Positions 22,880 to 35,417 of a DNA stretch of 64,000 nucleotides are shown here, in pieces. This DNA is from Siphonodentalium dalli (taxonomy: Eukaryota; Mollusca; Scaphopoda; Gadilida; Siphonodentaliidae), in NCBI GenBank assembly GCA_032622095.1, contig CP136066.1:66782278-66846277 (forward strand), written 5' to 3'. A program made the position numbers and the translations under genes. Under the pieces are notes generated by a model that was not told the origin of the DNA, searched no databases, and saw nothing but the letters and a program-made list of their open reading frames with translations. Position 1 is the first letter of the stretch; every line of letters begins with the position of its first letter.

Positions 22880-24291
22880 TTCACCAAAGAAACAAAGTCG
22901 TGAAGAGAAGCAATCACATGATAGTGGGTCGTCTGAGAGAAGATTACTGTCAGGAAAGTGCATTATCAAAGAAACTTTATTGTGGAGATAAACTATCTGA
23001 TGATATCGGGTCGTCTGAGAGAAGGTTACTGTCAGCAGAGTGCATTATCAAAGAAAGTTTGTTGTGGAGATAAACTATCTGATGATATCGGGTCGTCTGA
23101 GAGAAGGTTACTGTCAGGAAAGTGCATTATCAAAGAAACTTTGTTGTGGAGAAAAACTATCTGATGATATCGGGTCGTCTGAGAGAAATGTTCATTCAAA
23201 TGAACAGTCATCACCCAAGACAAACTTTAATTCTTCTGCTGATCCCATATATGGTGTAAGTGGTGACTATCTTCCCGACCTCGATTCACTCAGACTCAGC
23301 GACTCAAATGATTTTGAAGATCTTTTGCAGTTTTCGATCAGGGAATCATCGCGTCCTCTAAACAGCACAGTTGAATTTGGCAGAAGAGAGGGTAACGGTG
23401 ACTTAGGTGAGCTTGAGGAAACTCTACCAGTGTTGCATTTCCATCGACTTCCTCCACCTAAAAACAAATTTCCAACAGAAATATGATTGCACAGCTCACG
23501 TGTTCAACGAGACTTAATAATGCTAAGAAAATGAGATTATAAATACTAGTACAAATGATATATCTGTAACAATGGTTCTGCCAAATGGAACTGAGGAGAC
23601 AGGTCAGGATAATGGATGTGTTCTAAAGGATGCTCTGACAGTACTGGGACACTTTTTACAGCAAAGGGACAAGTGGATGACTGTCAAAGGTACCATTCAT
23701 AAGACATGACGTGAGGCAAGAGTGGCTGTGATCACGGTAGTTGGCTTCAATGTCGTTAAGTATTTTCCCGTGAGAATAGCGCCAGTATTTCTCCAACATG
23801 TTTTGGGAAATTCAATAAGTGACGAGTGAATCATCAAATGCTACAAAGACTTTATTCCTGAAAAATAAAAATAATTAATAATGAACCCAATTGAAGATTT
23901 CAACAATGAAGACTTTTTGGACTTCCTAAGCAACCATGATTTGAAATCATTAGTTAATTCTTCCAACTGGTCGAAAATTTTAATTGAAATTGCACATAAA
24001 GAATTCAGGCACCAGCATACTTGGCTGATTGTTGGTCTGTTGTATTAAAAAATTTGCCCAACAATTATCAAATGAAATTGATGATCTGATAACAGGATTG
24101 ACTCCAAAGTCGAAGCACGTACTGGCACTGTTGGTATTTGACGGTATGAATGATGACCGCAAAGTGGCTGATTATCTGAACAAAATTGTTCAAAAAGAGT
24201 AATGGTGAGAGATTGAGAAAGTTCTTGAGGTTTTGTACAGGTATGTTAAAGACATTGTGCGTCCATTAATATGTTTCAAACTGATAACTGA
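22880..24291 (+). pseudogene. HECT-like (G2E3-type) ubiquitin ligase pseudogene, copy 1
   Basis: Frames 1-2-3 together show pieces of a HECT-domain protein of the kind expanded in fish and invertebrates. In order: an acidic Ser-rich stretch (DYLPDLDSLRLSDSNDFEDL), VLPNGTEETGQDNG (23575 on), IRHDV..EW, KYFPVRIAPVFLQH, then DFLSNHD, EIAHKE, and near the end LRKFLRFCTG. RFCTG is a HECT C-lobe-like landmark. Stops and frameshifts break it (for example after 'cataagacatga' and 'gacgagtga'), and the catalytic Cys region was not found. The 82 bp repeats at 22920-23190 lie at its 5' end. The family call is from memory of motif order and needs a profile search. Confidence 0.58.
22924..23190 (+). repeat. 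82 bp tandem repeats, copy 1 of duplication
   Basis: The word 'gggtcgtctgagagaa' occurs at 22926, 23008, 23090 and 23172, an 82 bp period. Since 82 is not a multiple of 3, each unit is read in the next frame, and three overlapping open frames result. The matching block in unit 2 is at about 25088-25340. Confidence 0.8.
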
Positions 24292-25039
24292 ATATTCATG
24301 TAGTATGATGGTTCCTAGAAGAATTAAATGAACAATATTCATTCAGAAAAATTTAGTCATATCAGATTCAGTTGTATCGTTTCAAAAATGCAGGTTATCA
24401 CTTTTCTGTCAAACCGAAGGATGTAGTCATGCAAAGCGTAAGATACAAGATGGCTGCCAGCGGCTATGTTTTTCATTGAAATTGTTAAACTTTGATAGCT
24501 CTCATCTAGAGGTGATCCTAAAAATGCCTGTAATTTTGGAAAGCAATTCTCCAATAATTGTGGGCTATATTGATATAAAATATAAATATTAACCTAATAG
24601 ATATTCACCATACTATCATGCTAGGGGAAAGGGGATTCACAACTCTGAAAAAAATATTACTCCCATCCATACAAATGACACAATTTCATAAAACAAGAGC
24701 CACCATGAAAATTAGTAATACTACATTTTTTTCCAATAACTTTGATGTCACTTTTCAGCTCAAATCGCAATTCTTATCAGTGTTAGTCAATTATGCGAAA
24801 CGTGTCGTCACATGTCCTCTATTACCTGTTCCACGGTGGGGAGTCACGAGTTGGTGAGTATCACGCATTCAAAATTGTAATAAACTAAGATATGACAGAT
24901 TATAAAGTTATTATACAATTTTGTGTACAGCACTGACATAGCTTTATGACGAATCGAAGGTCAAAATGGTGAGAGTTTACATGCATTAAAAAAAACCAAA
25001 CAAACAACAATAAGCATTCTACTTCTGAGTAAAGTTTCA

Positions 25040-26241
25040 GTGTTTCACCAAAGAAACAAAGTCGTGAAGAGAAGCAATCACATGATAGTGGGTCGTCTGA
25101 GAGAAGATTACTGTCAGGAAAGTGCATTATCAAAGAAACTTATTGTGGAGATAAACTATCTGATGATATCGGGTCGTCTGAGAGAAGGTTACTGTCAGCC
25201 GAGTGCATTATCAAAGAAAGTTTGTTGTGGAGATAAACTATCTGATGATATCGGGTCGTCTGAGAGAAGGTTACTGTCAGGAAAGTGCATTATCAAAGAA
25301 ACTTTGTTGTGGAGATAAACTATCTGATGATATCGGATCTTCTAAGAGAAATGTTCATTCAAATGAACAGTCATCACCCAAGACAAACTTTAATTCCTCT
25401 GCTGATCCCATATCTGGTGTAAGTGGTGACTATATTCCCGACCTCGATTCACTCAGACTCAGTGACTCAAATGATTTTAAAGATCTTTTGCAGTTCGCGA
25501 TCAGGGAATCATCGCTTCCTCTAAACAGCACAGTTGAATTTGGCAGAAGTGAGGGTGAATATGACTTAGGTGAGCTTGAGGAAACTCTACCAGTGTTGCA
25601 TTTCCATCGACTTCCTCCACTTAATAACAAATTTCCAACAGAAATATGATTGCACAGCTCACGTGTTCAACGAGACTTAATAATGCTGTGAAAATGAGAT
25701 TATAAATACAAGTACAAATGATATATCTGTAACAATCGTTCTGCCAAATGGAACTGATGAGACGGGCCAGGATAATGGATGTGTTCTAAAGGATGCGTTG
25801 ACAGTACTGGGACACATTTTACAGCAAATGGACGATTGTCAAAGGTTTCAACGATGAAGACTTTTTGGGCTTCCTGAGCAACCATGATGTGAACTCATTA
25901 GTTAATTCTTCCAACTGGTCGAAATTTTAATTGAAATTGCACATAAAGAACTCAGGAACCAGCATACTTGGCCGATTGTTGGTCTGTTGTATTAAAAAAT
26001 TTGCCCAACAATTACCTATGAAATTGATTATCTGATAACAGGATTGACTCCAAAGCCGAAGCACGTACTGGCACTGTTGGTATTTGATGGTATGAATGAT
26101 GATGACCGCAAAGTGGCTGATTATCTGAACAAAATTGTCAAAAAGAGTGATGGTGAGGGATTGAGAAAGTTCTTGAGGTTTTGTACAGGTATGTTAAAGA
26201 CATATTGTGCGCTCATTAATATGTTTCAACCTGACAACTGA
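25040..26241 (+). pseudogene. HECT-like pseudogene, copy 2
   Basis: Same order of pieces as copy 1: 82 bp repeats, an acidic Ser-rich frame (to 25649), VLPNGTDETGQDNG (25736 on), DFLGFLSNHD-like, EIAHKE, and a final open frame with LRKFLRFCTG (26044-26241). About 150 bp covering the IRHDV and FPVRIAPVF parts is deleted ('gattgtcaaagg' joins directly to 'tttcaacgatgaagac'). Stops and frameshifts remain, so it cannot encode the full domain. Family call as for copy 1. Confidence 0.58.
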
Positions 26242-26345
26242 ATGTTCATGTAGTATGATGGTTCCTAGAAGAATTAAATGAACAATATTCATTCAGAAAA
26301 ATTTAGTCACATCAGATTCAGTTGTATCGTTTCAGAAAATGCAAG

Positions 26346-27837
26346 TTATCACTTTTCTGTCAATCCAATGCAACTAAAATATACGTGTATTCAAGAAGAC
26401 ATATAGTTCAAGTTAGAGTCAAAGTTTTATGATTTATTATTATCCATCCCTTAACTAACACTATTTCTGATTGGACAAAAGCCGTTACATGATAATCCGG
26501 GAAAAAGTCACATTGGACTCCCGTAAGTTTGTGACATCATGGAGTCCCGATAAAAACATTTTTATCGAGACCCCGTGACGTCACGAATTTGACACACACT
26601 TACCAAAAAATATGCAAAAATCTGACCTCTTCGCCGTGTAACATAGTCAGATGCATGGTGACGTCTCTGGATATAACCAATTTAAAGACCACCTTTGATA
26701 AATCGATTATCGATTCGTATTTGATGTAGGAATTACTCCCAAGTGCATCAATAATACAATAGTCCATCTCATTTCTAAATGAATACAAGGACGTACACTT
26801 CCTATTTGGCTTATCAATTTGACAATCGTGAGATACATGGTCCTGTCTTCTTTTTAATTTTCATAGGCGCCAAACAAAGCCATACATAATGCTGTGTGTA
26901 TTATATTGAAGAGTGAAAAACTGAATTTGTTCTTGATTTCCATGCATCACCGTGTGATGTTTCCATGTGTTTTTGTCCGGAAAGAAGACTGACAAATTGG
27001 TAAAGGTAATTCGGTAAGTTATATTGTTCAAGTAATTGCATTATGTTACAAACATAGTTTTTGGAACAAGATGAACTAGTGCGTGTATTCATACATTCCG
27101 TGAAGGAAAACTTGCGTAATAGTGGTGTTGTTACATTCGACATTGCACAAGGCTGGTGATAGTGACATTTTATTTTTATTTATGTAGAATTCTAATGAAT
27201 TCTAAGTAAGCCAAGAGCGATATCGGCCCGGGTCCTGAATTCGAATGCCTGTATCGTTTTTAGACAAAATTTATGAGGCCTCTCTAATTTAAGAATTTAA
27301 TTTTAGGTTAAATTCCATAATAGCTCCGTGCCGAACACTGCTTTGTCAAAACGACTGATTTATATATGAATGAGGAACTAAGAGGAGTTATACCTTCAGC
27401 ACATAAGCCATAATTTGACAGCATAAGAAAATTGCTTCTCAGTGCGATAAAATGGTTTATTTTTTATACTTAGCAATTGGTATTCCCAAACGAACTCTAC
27501 TGTCCACTTCTTAAAGGTGTTCATAGTTTATACCCCTTGATCCATTGGCGTTTACAGTTATCAGCTTATCTCTTTGTCTCATTATTGTTATCAGTTCGTA
27601 TATATGAATTCGATCGCGAAGTTAAATCTTTGTTCACTTCGAAGACTTGTTACTAATTCAGGTTTGTCATGGGCAGATTGTGTTTAATTTAATCGAAGCT
27701 TTACATCTTTAGAGCATTTAAGAAAAGATCGAAAAGTTTCAATCGATGCCGGGGGGACGGGACCACAACAAATAAACTCACCATTTGCGTAGTCATTTAA
27801 GTCAATAGTAATACTACTAGCTGAGACGCGACAGAAC
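26346..27837. other. region upstream of gene 2
   Basis: No exon recognised. A self-complementary patch at about 26510-26580 contains 'ggagtcccgataaaaacattt' and 'gtgacgtcac'. The gene 2 promoter should lie in the last few hundred bases, but no convincing core promoter element is visible; 'cgtatatatgaattcg' at 27598 is a weak TATA-like candidate. Confidence 0.4.
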
Positions 27838-28164
27838 ATGGCCGCATTATGTGGGTTTCTAGCTCTGGTTCTCCTGGCTGCTTACCAGAACGTTCAAGTT
27901 AGTTCGAGTCACCTCGGTTCTTGTACGGGTAGAGGAAAATCTTTTAATCGTTGTACGAACTGTGATGAAATTCGGAGGGTGTGGGCCCGTTCGAAGATTG
28001 AATGCGCTTCTAAATGCCTGCAGGACGAGGATTGCAGATCGGTGAATTTTGACAAAAGCAGCGGCGTGCAGCTTCCATGCGCACTGCTCGCATGCAGTGT
28101 GGCTTATTTAGACGGCAATGCCTTGCAGGATGACAGCAGCTTCTTATTCATTGACATGATACAG
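27838..28164 (+). CDS. gene 2 exon 1: signal peptide and PAN/Apple-like domain
   Basis: The ATG follows 'gacagaac', a reasonable Kozak context. It is followed by a signal peptide (MAALCGFLALVLLAAYQNVQ, roughly residues 1-23). Residues about 27-109 form a PAN/Apple-like module, with GSCTGRG, ECASKCLQDEDCRSVNFD and PCALLACSV. The pattern 'C...CL.....C....F' is typical of PAN. PAN modules bind proteins or sugars outside the cell. The exon ends in a complete codon at cag|gtgagg. This phase and the downstream phase-1 exons give one continuous frame of 429 codons with the six exons listed below. The product should be secreted. Confidence 0.82.
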
Positions 28165-29606
28165 GTGAGGATTGATACGCACCTAATGCGCGCACGATCA
28201 GATAGCGCAAAAATACTTAAAGTGATGTGAAACACTCCGGCAGAGTGATAAAATAGAAATGGAGAATAATTTAGCTCAAAGTCAGTCAAAGTAGTTATAT
28301 TTACAAATATTATATCCAAATATCGATGGCCAAATAGTTTTCGTTAGTTCATCTCCGACAGTTGTGTCCCGAATCGAGAAGTAAATATTTACACTTGAGT
28401 GTAGTTCGGACGGTGTTTTCTATGACGTGGTACGATTGATTTGCTTGAGATTTTCGGCGCTGTTAGTAGAATCCTGAATTGGCATAGCGCCTGACAACTA
28501 ACTTATCAGTTTCACGCACCCGAACAAGTCCATAATATGTCTTTAATCTGGGATCACGGTTAAATAGGGATTGATTTTCAAACGCAGAAACAGTTGCCGA
28601 GGTTAGGATTATATTTCTAAACAAGTATCCTTAATTAATTGGAAGGGTGATAACTCTAAATAGAACGTACTTTGACGAAGTAACTGAAATTTATATGCAA
28701 GAATTTACAACACCACAATTGATCAACTTTGGTAAAATATAAGTCAAATTCTCCTATTTGGCTTTGAGCCTGTTTTATATTACGAGAACTTTCTTGAAAG
28801 GGACTTCTTATATTGTCTCCGCAATTTCGTCAATAATCTCAGTCTCAATCCTAACATCGCGTGCCACGTGTTATTGCGATTTAATACCAATCCCTATCTA
28901 ATCATGAACCCCGATTAAGTATTTCTCTCTATCCAATCGTGCGCGTATTGGCTGGTTCGCTCGTATGTTCGGTGTGCAGTCAAGTCTGGACATAGTGTGT
29001 GTGACATATGGGGATGATTTTAGTGACGCTATTCCACATGTCGGGCTAGAATAACAAAATTCACCCTATCAGGGACCTCATTTTGCTTATGCCTCATCTT
29101 CTGGGAACTTTTTATATATAGGTCGATAAATAAACGTAATATTTTCTGAAATATTACGGCTGCATATTTTCTGAAAAACACTTTCCAAAGTCACAGCCAT
29201 TTTCCATTTATCGCCAGAAGTCACATAAACGCTCTTTATTTCTACCATATCAGGAATAAACTAATACGGAACGCTCTTTTCTGCTCCATGTCGTGCAAAT
29301 GGCTGTTCTTTTGATTTGCGACCAAAACACCGTGTTCATAGTTGTATTTTGCATTACCCGAATGCGTCTCTTCGGGTTGTAGAATGCTCATGGAATGGTA
29401 GTTGAGATAGACATCGACCTATATCGATAGCGGGAAACATTCAAAAGTTAATAATATGTGTAATTTGGAACGTAAACCGCCATGTGGTTTTAAATTGTCA
29501 TTTCTGATTTGAGATTGCATAATTTATCGTACTCGTTTTCCATTGCTCGCGACTGACGCTCTTTAATTTCGGTAAATTAGTCCAAAGCGGATATAATCGT
29601 ACAATA

Positions 29607-30055
29607 ATGAGAGCACACTTTCAAGATTCAAGCTCTCACGGGATATTAACCATTTTTTATTCTAATGGAATCTCCAATTTAATTATAAAAATATATAATC
29701 GCCTGCCAATGAACATCAGGCGCTGTCACTATGTAGAAAGTTTTAAAAAGTTGCTGAAAACATATCTGATTCGTCAATGTTTTCAGTTGCTCAATTGACA
29801 TTATTCGCACTTATTTTGGATTCACTGATATTTCATATTTTCTCGATTCGTGATTTGTTACTTTTTAGCTGTGTACGTAGCTGTTTTTAGGTAGTATTTT
29901 AATGCTCCCAGGCCTCTTTTAAACTCACATATCTTTTAGTATCCATATTGTGTTATCTCTTTGTTTTAAACTGTATTTCTATTGTAAAGCGCATTGAAAC
30001 TAATTTACTGTCTAATGCGTTTTTAAATGTAAATATAATAATATGTTCAGGCAGG
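29607..30055 (+). mobile_element. LINE 3' terminus, unit 1
   Basis: A 63-codon frame contains IYNRLPMNIRR and SFKKLLKTYLI, resembling the C-terminus of non-LTR retrotransposon ORF2 ('WN.LP..IR...S...FK..LK'). AT-rich sequence and an 'aaagcgcattgaaacta' word follow, typical of LINE 3' tails. The equivalent in unit 2 is 32391-32835. Confidence 0.55.
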
Positions 30056-30847
30056 GCGTGGTGACTGGGTTGTCTAACCCCACACAGTTTGGTAAACAGT
30101 TGGAATTGTTCTCATTGTTTGATTTTCCAACCAGTAATTGGTGGGACCTTTGATGTTTTTAGACAAACAGTAGCATATTTTTCTACTTTGGGTCAATTTG
30201 CAGTTGGTGAGGAATTTGTTGCTTTTAGACCAACAGGATAGAACTGTTTACATCAACGCTAAAATGTATAGTAATACAATACCGTTGTACATATTAGTGT
30301 TCATTCCAAACAGTTTGAGTGCACATGTCCCGGGCATATAATCGATCATAACACGAAAGTACCCAATATATATATATATGTATGTTTAGTGTTATGAACC
30401 ACAGGTATTAGGCACAATTTTTTTTAATTTGATGAAAAATATATATTTTTATTTTTGGCCAAATTTGTTTTTGGCCGAATACCTGTGTTATGAACAAATT
30501 TGTGTCAGGGATCTGTGCTTGAGTGTAATTCGGGTTTACACATTTATTGCTTGGGCAAGAAATCTCTCACAGATGTCAGTATCCGTAAACACTAACATGG
30601 CGGTTTGCATTCCAAAATACAAATAATATTATTAGATACTAGTAGTTGATTTTTTCCCGGTATCGAAATAGGTCGATAATATCTGAAATACCTTTCTACG
30701 AACATTATGTAACCCAAAAAGATCGGATAAGTTACCGCCGGTTATTCTGGTGGTTGTGGTGGTGGTGGTGTGGGGGGGGGGGTGTATTTGTGGATGGTAA
30801 TGTAGCGATCAATAATTTATAACCGCATATCTATAAGATGGTGCCGT

Positions 30848-31284
30848 GGAGACAGAAATTGCATACCATCTAACATCTCTAAACATATGGGGGAAAATAA
30901 GACCCTCTCTGATCTGCAGCATGTCTTTTGTCAACGAAACTCATTTGAAACACAACTCGTTATATTAGCTGGTGATCTCGTAAGACGCATTGCTGCAGGC
31001 CAGCATACCGATACTATTCTATTATATTTCAGTAAGGCCTTCGACGAGGTCGATCGTGGCAAATAGCTATATACACTTGAACATTATGGCATTGTTGGAA
31101 CATAAGTTAATTGGATCAGAGCCTTTCTTAATAACAGAACCCAAGTCGTAGTCCTGGAAGGGGGTGCCTCTTCAGAAATCTCAGTCACTTCAGCTTTGTC
31201 CTGGGGCCCATGTTTTTCTTCTCTACATCAACGATTTACCAAAGCACATTACCACTCAAACACGCCTATTTGCCGATGACACTG
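30848..31284 (+). mobile_element. truncated LINE reverse transcriptase, unit 1
   Basis: The frame contains NKTLSDLQHVFCQRNSFETQ, then FSKAFDEVDRG, and IRAFLNNRTQVVV. This is the start of a non-LTR reverse transcriptase domain (the 'QHGF...S.ETQL' and 'D.SKAFD.V.H' boxes). A TAG replaces Leu after the KAFDEVDRGK box and a frameshift follows. The copy ends just at the catalytic FADD box, where the duplication junction lies. It is inactive. Confidence 0.8.
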
Positions 31285-32390
31285 ACAACTGACAACTAAC
31301 TTATCAGTTTCACGCACCCGAACAAGTCCATAATATGTCTTTAATCTGGGTTCACGGTTAAATAGGGATTGATTTTCAAACGCAGAAACAGTTGCCGAGG
31401 TTAGGATTACATTTCGAAACAAGTATCCTTAATTAATTGGAAGGGTGATAACTCTAAATAGAACGTACTTTGACGAAGTAACTGAAATTTATATGGAAGA
31501 ATTTACAACACCACAATTGATCAACTTTGGTAAAATATAAGTCAAATTCTCCTATTTGGCTTTGAGCCTGTTTTATATTACGAGAACTTTCTTGAAAAGG
31601 ACTTCTTAAAATGTCTCCGCAATTTCGTCAATAATCTCAGTCTCAATCCTAACATCGCGTGCCACGTGTTATTGCGATTTAATACCAATCACTATCTAAT
31701 CATGAACCCCGATTAAGTATTTCTCTCTATCCAATCGTGTGTGTATTGGCTGGTTCGCTCGTATGTTCGGTGTGCAGTCAAGTCTGGACATAGTGTGTCT
31801 GACATATGGGGATGATTTTAGGGACGCTATTCCACATGGCGGGCTGGAATAACAAAATTCACCCTATCAGGGACCTCATTTTGCTTATGCCTCATCTTCT
31901 GGGAAGTATCTGAGGTATCAAATTAACATTGTTTTAGTTACTTTTTATATATAGGTCGATAAATAAACGAAATATTGATATACCGGTTGCATATGTTCTG
32001 AAAAACACTTTCCAAAGTCACAGCCATTTCCATTTATCGCCAGTCACATAAACGCTCTTTATTTCTACCATATCAGGAATAAACTAACACGGAACGCTCT
32101 TTTCTGCTCCATGTCGTGCAAATGGCTGTTCTTTTGAATTGCGACACATAGTTGAATGCGTCTAGTCGGGTTGTAGAATGCTCATGGAATGGTAGTTGAG
32201 ATAGACATCGACCTATATCGATACCGTGAAACATTCAAAAGTTAATAATATATGTAATTTGGAACGCAAACAGCCATGTGGTTTTAAATTGTCATTTCTG
32301 ATTTGAGATTGCATAATTTATCGTACTGACGCTCTTTAATTTCGGTAAATTAGTCCAAAGCGGATATAATCAGAGTTATTCGTAAAATAA

Positions 32391-32835
32391 TGAGATCACA
32401 CTTTCAAGATTCAAGCTCTCACGGGATATTAACGATTTTTATTCTAATGGAATCTCCAATTTAATTATAAAAATATATAATCGCCTGCCAATGAACATCA
32501 GGCGCTGTCACTCTGTAGAAAGTTTTTAAAAGTTGCTGAAGACATATCTGATTCGTCAATGTTTTCAGTTGCTCAATTGACATTATTCGCACTTATTTTG
32601 GATTCACTGATATTTCATATATTCTCGATTCGTGATTTGTTAATTTTTAGCTGTGTACGTAGCTGTTTTTAGGTAGTATTTTAATGCTCCCAGGCCTCTT
32701 TTAAACTCACATATCTTTTAGTATCCATATTGTGTTATCTCTTTGTTTTAAACTGTATTTCTATTGTAAAACGCATTGAAACTAATTTACTGTCTAATGC
32801 GTTTTTAAATGTAAATATAATAATATGTTCAGGCA
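32391..32835 (+). mobile_element. LINE 3' terminus, unit 2
   Basis: Copy of 29607-30055 in unit 2; the open frame is broken by a small deletion in a T run near 32431. Confidence 0.5.
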
Positions 32836-33539
32836 GGGCGTGGTGACTGTGTTGTCTAACCCCACACAGTTTGGTAAACAGTTGGAATTGTTCTCATTGT
32901 TTGATTTTCCAACCAGTAATTGGTGGGACCTTTGATGTTTTTAGACAAACAGTAGCATATTTTTCTACTTTGGGTCAATTTGCAGTTGGTGAGGAATTTG
33001 TTGCTTTTAGACCAACAGGATAGAACTGTTTACATCAACGCTAAAATGTATAGTAATACAATACTGTTGTACATATTAGTGTTCATTCCAAACAGTTTGA
33101 GTGCACATGTCCCGGGCATATAATCGATCATAACACGAAAGTACCCAATATATGTATGTTTAGTGGTATGAACAAATTTGTGTCCGGGATCTGTGCTTGA
33201 GTGTAATTCGGTGTTACACATTTAGTGCTTGGGCAAGAAATCTCTCACATATGTCAGTATCCGTAAACACTAACATGTTAAAGCCACATGGCGGTTTGCG
33301 CTCCAAAATACAAATAATATTATTAGATGGTTGATTTTTTTCCGGTATCGAAATAGGTCGATAATATCTGAAATACCTTTCTACGAACATTATGTAACCC
33401 AAAAAGATCGGATAAGTTACCGCCGGTTATTCTGGTGGTTGTGGTGGTGGTGTGGGGGGATGTATTTGTGCATGGTAATGTAGCGATCAATAATTTATAA
33501 CCGCATATCTATAAGATGGTGCCGTGGAGACAGAAATTG

Positions 33540-34490
33540 CATACCATCTAACATATCTAAACATATTGAGGAAAATAAGACCCTCTCTGATCTGCAGAAT
33601 GTCTTTTGTCAACGAAACTCATTTGAAACACAACTCGTTATATTAGCTGGTGATCTCGTAAGACGCATTGCTGCAGGCCAGCATACCGATACTATTCTAT
33701 TAGATTTCAGTAAGGCCTTCGACGAGGTCGATCATGGCAAATTGCTATATACACTTGAACATTATGGCATTGTTGGAACATTTGATCAGAGCCTTTCTCA
33801 ATAACAGAACCCAAGTCGTAGTCCTGGAAGGGGGTGCCTCTTCAGAAATCTCTGTCACTTCAGCCCATGTTTTTCTTCTCTACATCAACGATTTACCAAA
33901 GCACATTACCACTCAAACACGCCTATTTGCCGATGACACTGCTTTAAGCATGACAATAAATAACTCAAAGGATTCTATAACAGAGCTAAACAAAATATAG
34001 ACATTGCAGAATTGGGATATGGCCTTTAACCCGCCAAAATGTCAAGTCCTCACAGTCACCCGCAAAAAATCCATTATTTTGTATTACACCGTTCACTCTC
34101 AAGTCTTGACCACGTTTGTAATGCACGATATTTGAGAAACGAATTCACAAGCAATATTTCATTCTTTCACCACATACAACGAACAACTACAATTGTAAAT
34201 CAGGTCCTGGGTTTCCTAAAATGGAATGTTAAAACACAAACTAAGGCACGCAAGAAAGCAGCTTATCAGGCCATGGTTAGAGAAAAGCTGGAATATGCAG
34301 AAACCACTCAGGCATAGCATATACAGCAACGCTGACGTGTACATGTATCGTCGAATTCACACTGGTGCAAACTACTTTATATATTCATTCTTCCTAAGCA
34401 TAGCTATACTTTGGAACCAACTCCTGTCTGATCTGATCAGGCCCTCTGATCCTGACAGGCTCAGGCGGAGTTCCTATCAGCTTCAACCAT
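33540..34490 (+). mobile_element. longer LINE reverse transcriptase remnant, unit 2 and beyond
   Basis: Starts like unit 1 (NKTLSDLQNVFCQRNSFETQ) and keeps the DFSKAFDEVDHGKLLY box, LLYINDLP and the catalytic FADDTALS (33920-33950). It continues past the duplication end with WDMAFNPPKCQVL, LGFLKWNVKTQTKARKKAAY and a LEYA box, order as in CR1/Jockey-like elements. Missing bases near 33780 and 33865 remove the conserved 'GVPQGS..GP' box, and stops break it later. It is a dead copy in intron 1 of gene 2, in the same orientation as the gene. Confidence 0.82.
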
Positions 34491-34744
34491 AAACCCAACA
34501 GCAACCTATGTTTTTAACTTGCTTTTATGCTGTGCATGTTCTTTTAACTTGACAAATTTGTCAAGTCTCCACTTAGTTTTCCTCATCACATGCGCTGACG
34601 CGCCTGGTGATAATACACAAATAGGGGTCAACCAGTGTAAAAATGTAGATACGAAACGATTGGGGTATGTTGTATGTGCCGTTTTTATCTGTTTTAGTAT
34701 ATCGCGGTTGTATATATTCTGTTATGTATCATGGCGCTTGCGCG

Positions 34745-34785
34745 CTTCGTGTATTGTATGTATGTATGTATGTATGTATGTATGC
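34745..34785 (+). repeat. (GTAT)n microsatellite
   Basis: About eight tandem copies of a tatg/gtat tetranucleotide, with 'gcgcgcgag' on its right. Confidence 0.9.
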
Positions 34786-34856
34786 GCGCGAGAGCATGAA
34801 CGATAATGTCACCGTGCAAGCTGATTAGCATTCACCCTAAGTTACTGTTATCAGTC

Positions 34857-35417
34857 AGGGGGGGGGGTGAAAAAAAAAATCCGGCACATATGCCGGGTTG
34901 GGTGGGTGGTCAAAGCCACCAACAAGCAATTTTTTGCGCAACTAAACAAAAAATTTCCTGCTTGTTTTTTAGTGTTTTGGCAATGAGTTTTGGCAAAACC
35001 ACTTTGAATGAGAGAAATAATGTAATTCTAACTGGTAAACTGACTGCAGGCAGTTATCGTGTTGTATTTTGTTGCACATTTTGAAATCCAAGATGGCCGC
35101 TGGCAGCCATGTTTTTTTTGGCCGAATGACCTCAAAATGACTCATTCCTATTTACATTTCCATGTTAACATCCATGATAAATAGTATGCACAGAAATTCA
35201 TATACAGCTGTTTACAGTGAATTTCCCCCCGCAAATCTCTGTTTTAGTGTTAAAAGGGGGGGGGGGGGGGTGGGTATAAAAAAATGGTCGGAAAAAACTG
35301 CCGAAAACGGAAACAAATTTGGCGGTGGGGGTGGGTGGGTACAAAATATGATCGAAAGGGAAAAAATGCCATTCGTGCCTGAATTTTTTTTCCGACCCCC
35401 CCCCCCCCCCCCCCCCC
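34857..35417. repeat. poly-G and poly-C tracts flanked by 'ctgttatcagtcag'
   Basis: Runs of G at about 34857 and 35257 and a run of more than 20 C ending at 35416. The words 'tgttatcagtcag' before the first G run (34847) and after the C run (35417) are in direct orientation. Frames through this block are low-complexity artefacts. Confidence 0.8.

Larger units (their letters stand above)
22097..26345 (+). repeat. tandem duplication of about 2.2 kb carrying HECT-like pseudogenes
   Basis: The block starting 'agatacaagatggctgccag' (near 22129) recurs near 24440, and all following landmarks repeat in order. Examples are 'gcctgtaattttt', 'tctcctaataattgtgggc'-like text, the 82 bp repeats, the LPNGTEE frame and 'ttgaggttttgtacagg'. 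The offset is about 2.3 kb at the start and 2.16 kb from 22736 on, because unit 1 keeps sequence near 22330-22500 that unit 2 lacks. Unit 2 has lost about 150 bp inside the HECT region. Confidence 0.8.
28491..33940 (+). repeat. tandem segmental duplication, about 2.8 kb and 2.65 kb units
   Basis: The word 'ctgacaactaacttatcagt' starts unit 1 at 28491 and unit 2 at 31289. Both units then run in parallel to 'cgatgacactg' (31275 and 33931). The join reads 'gatgacactgacaactgacaactaac', with 'ctgacaact' shared by both sides. Units differ by scattered substitutions and small indels. Each holds LINE 3'-end sequence, an inverted repeat pair around 'ccgccatgtgg'/'catggcggttt', and the first part of a LINE reverse transcriptase. 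Confidence 0.88.
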
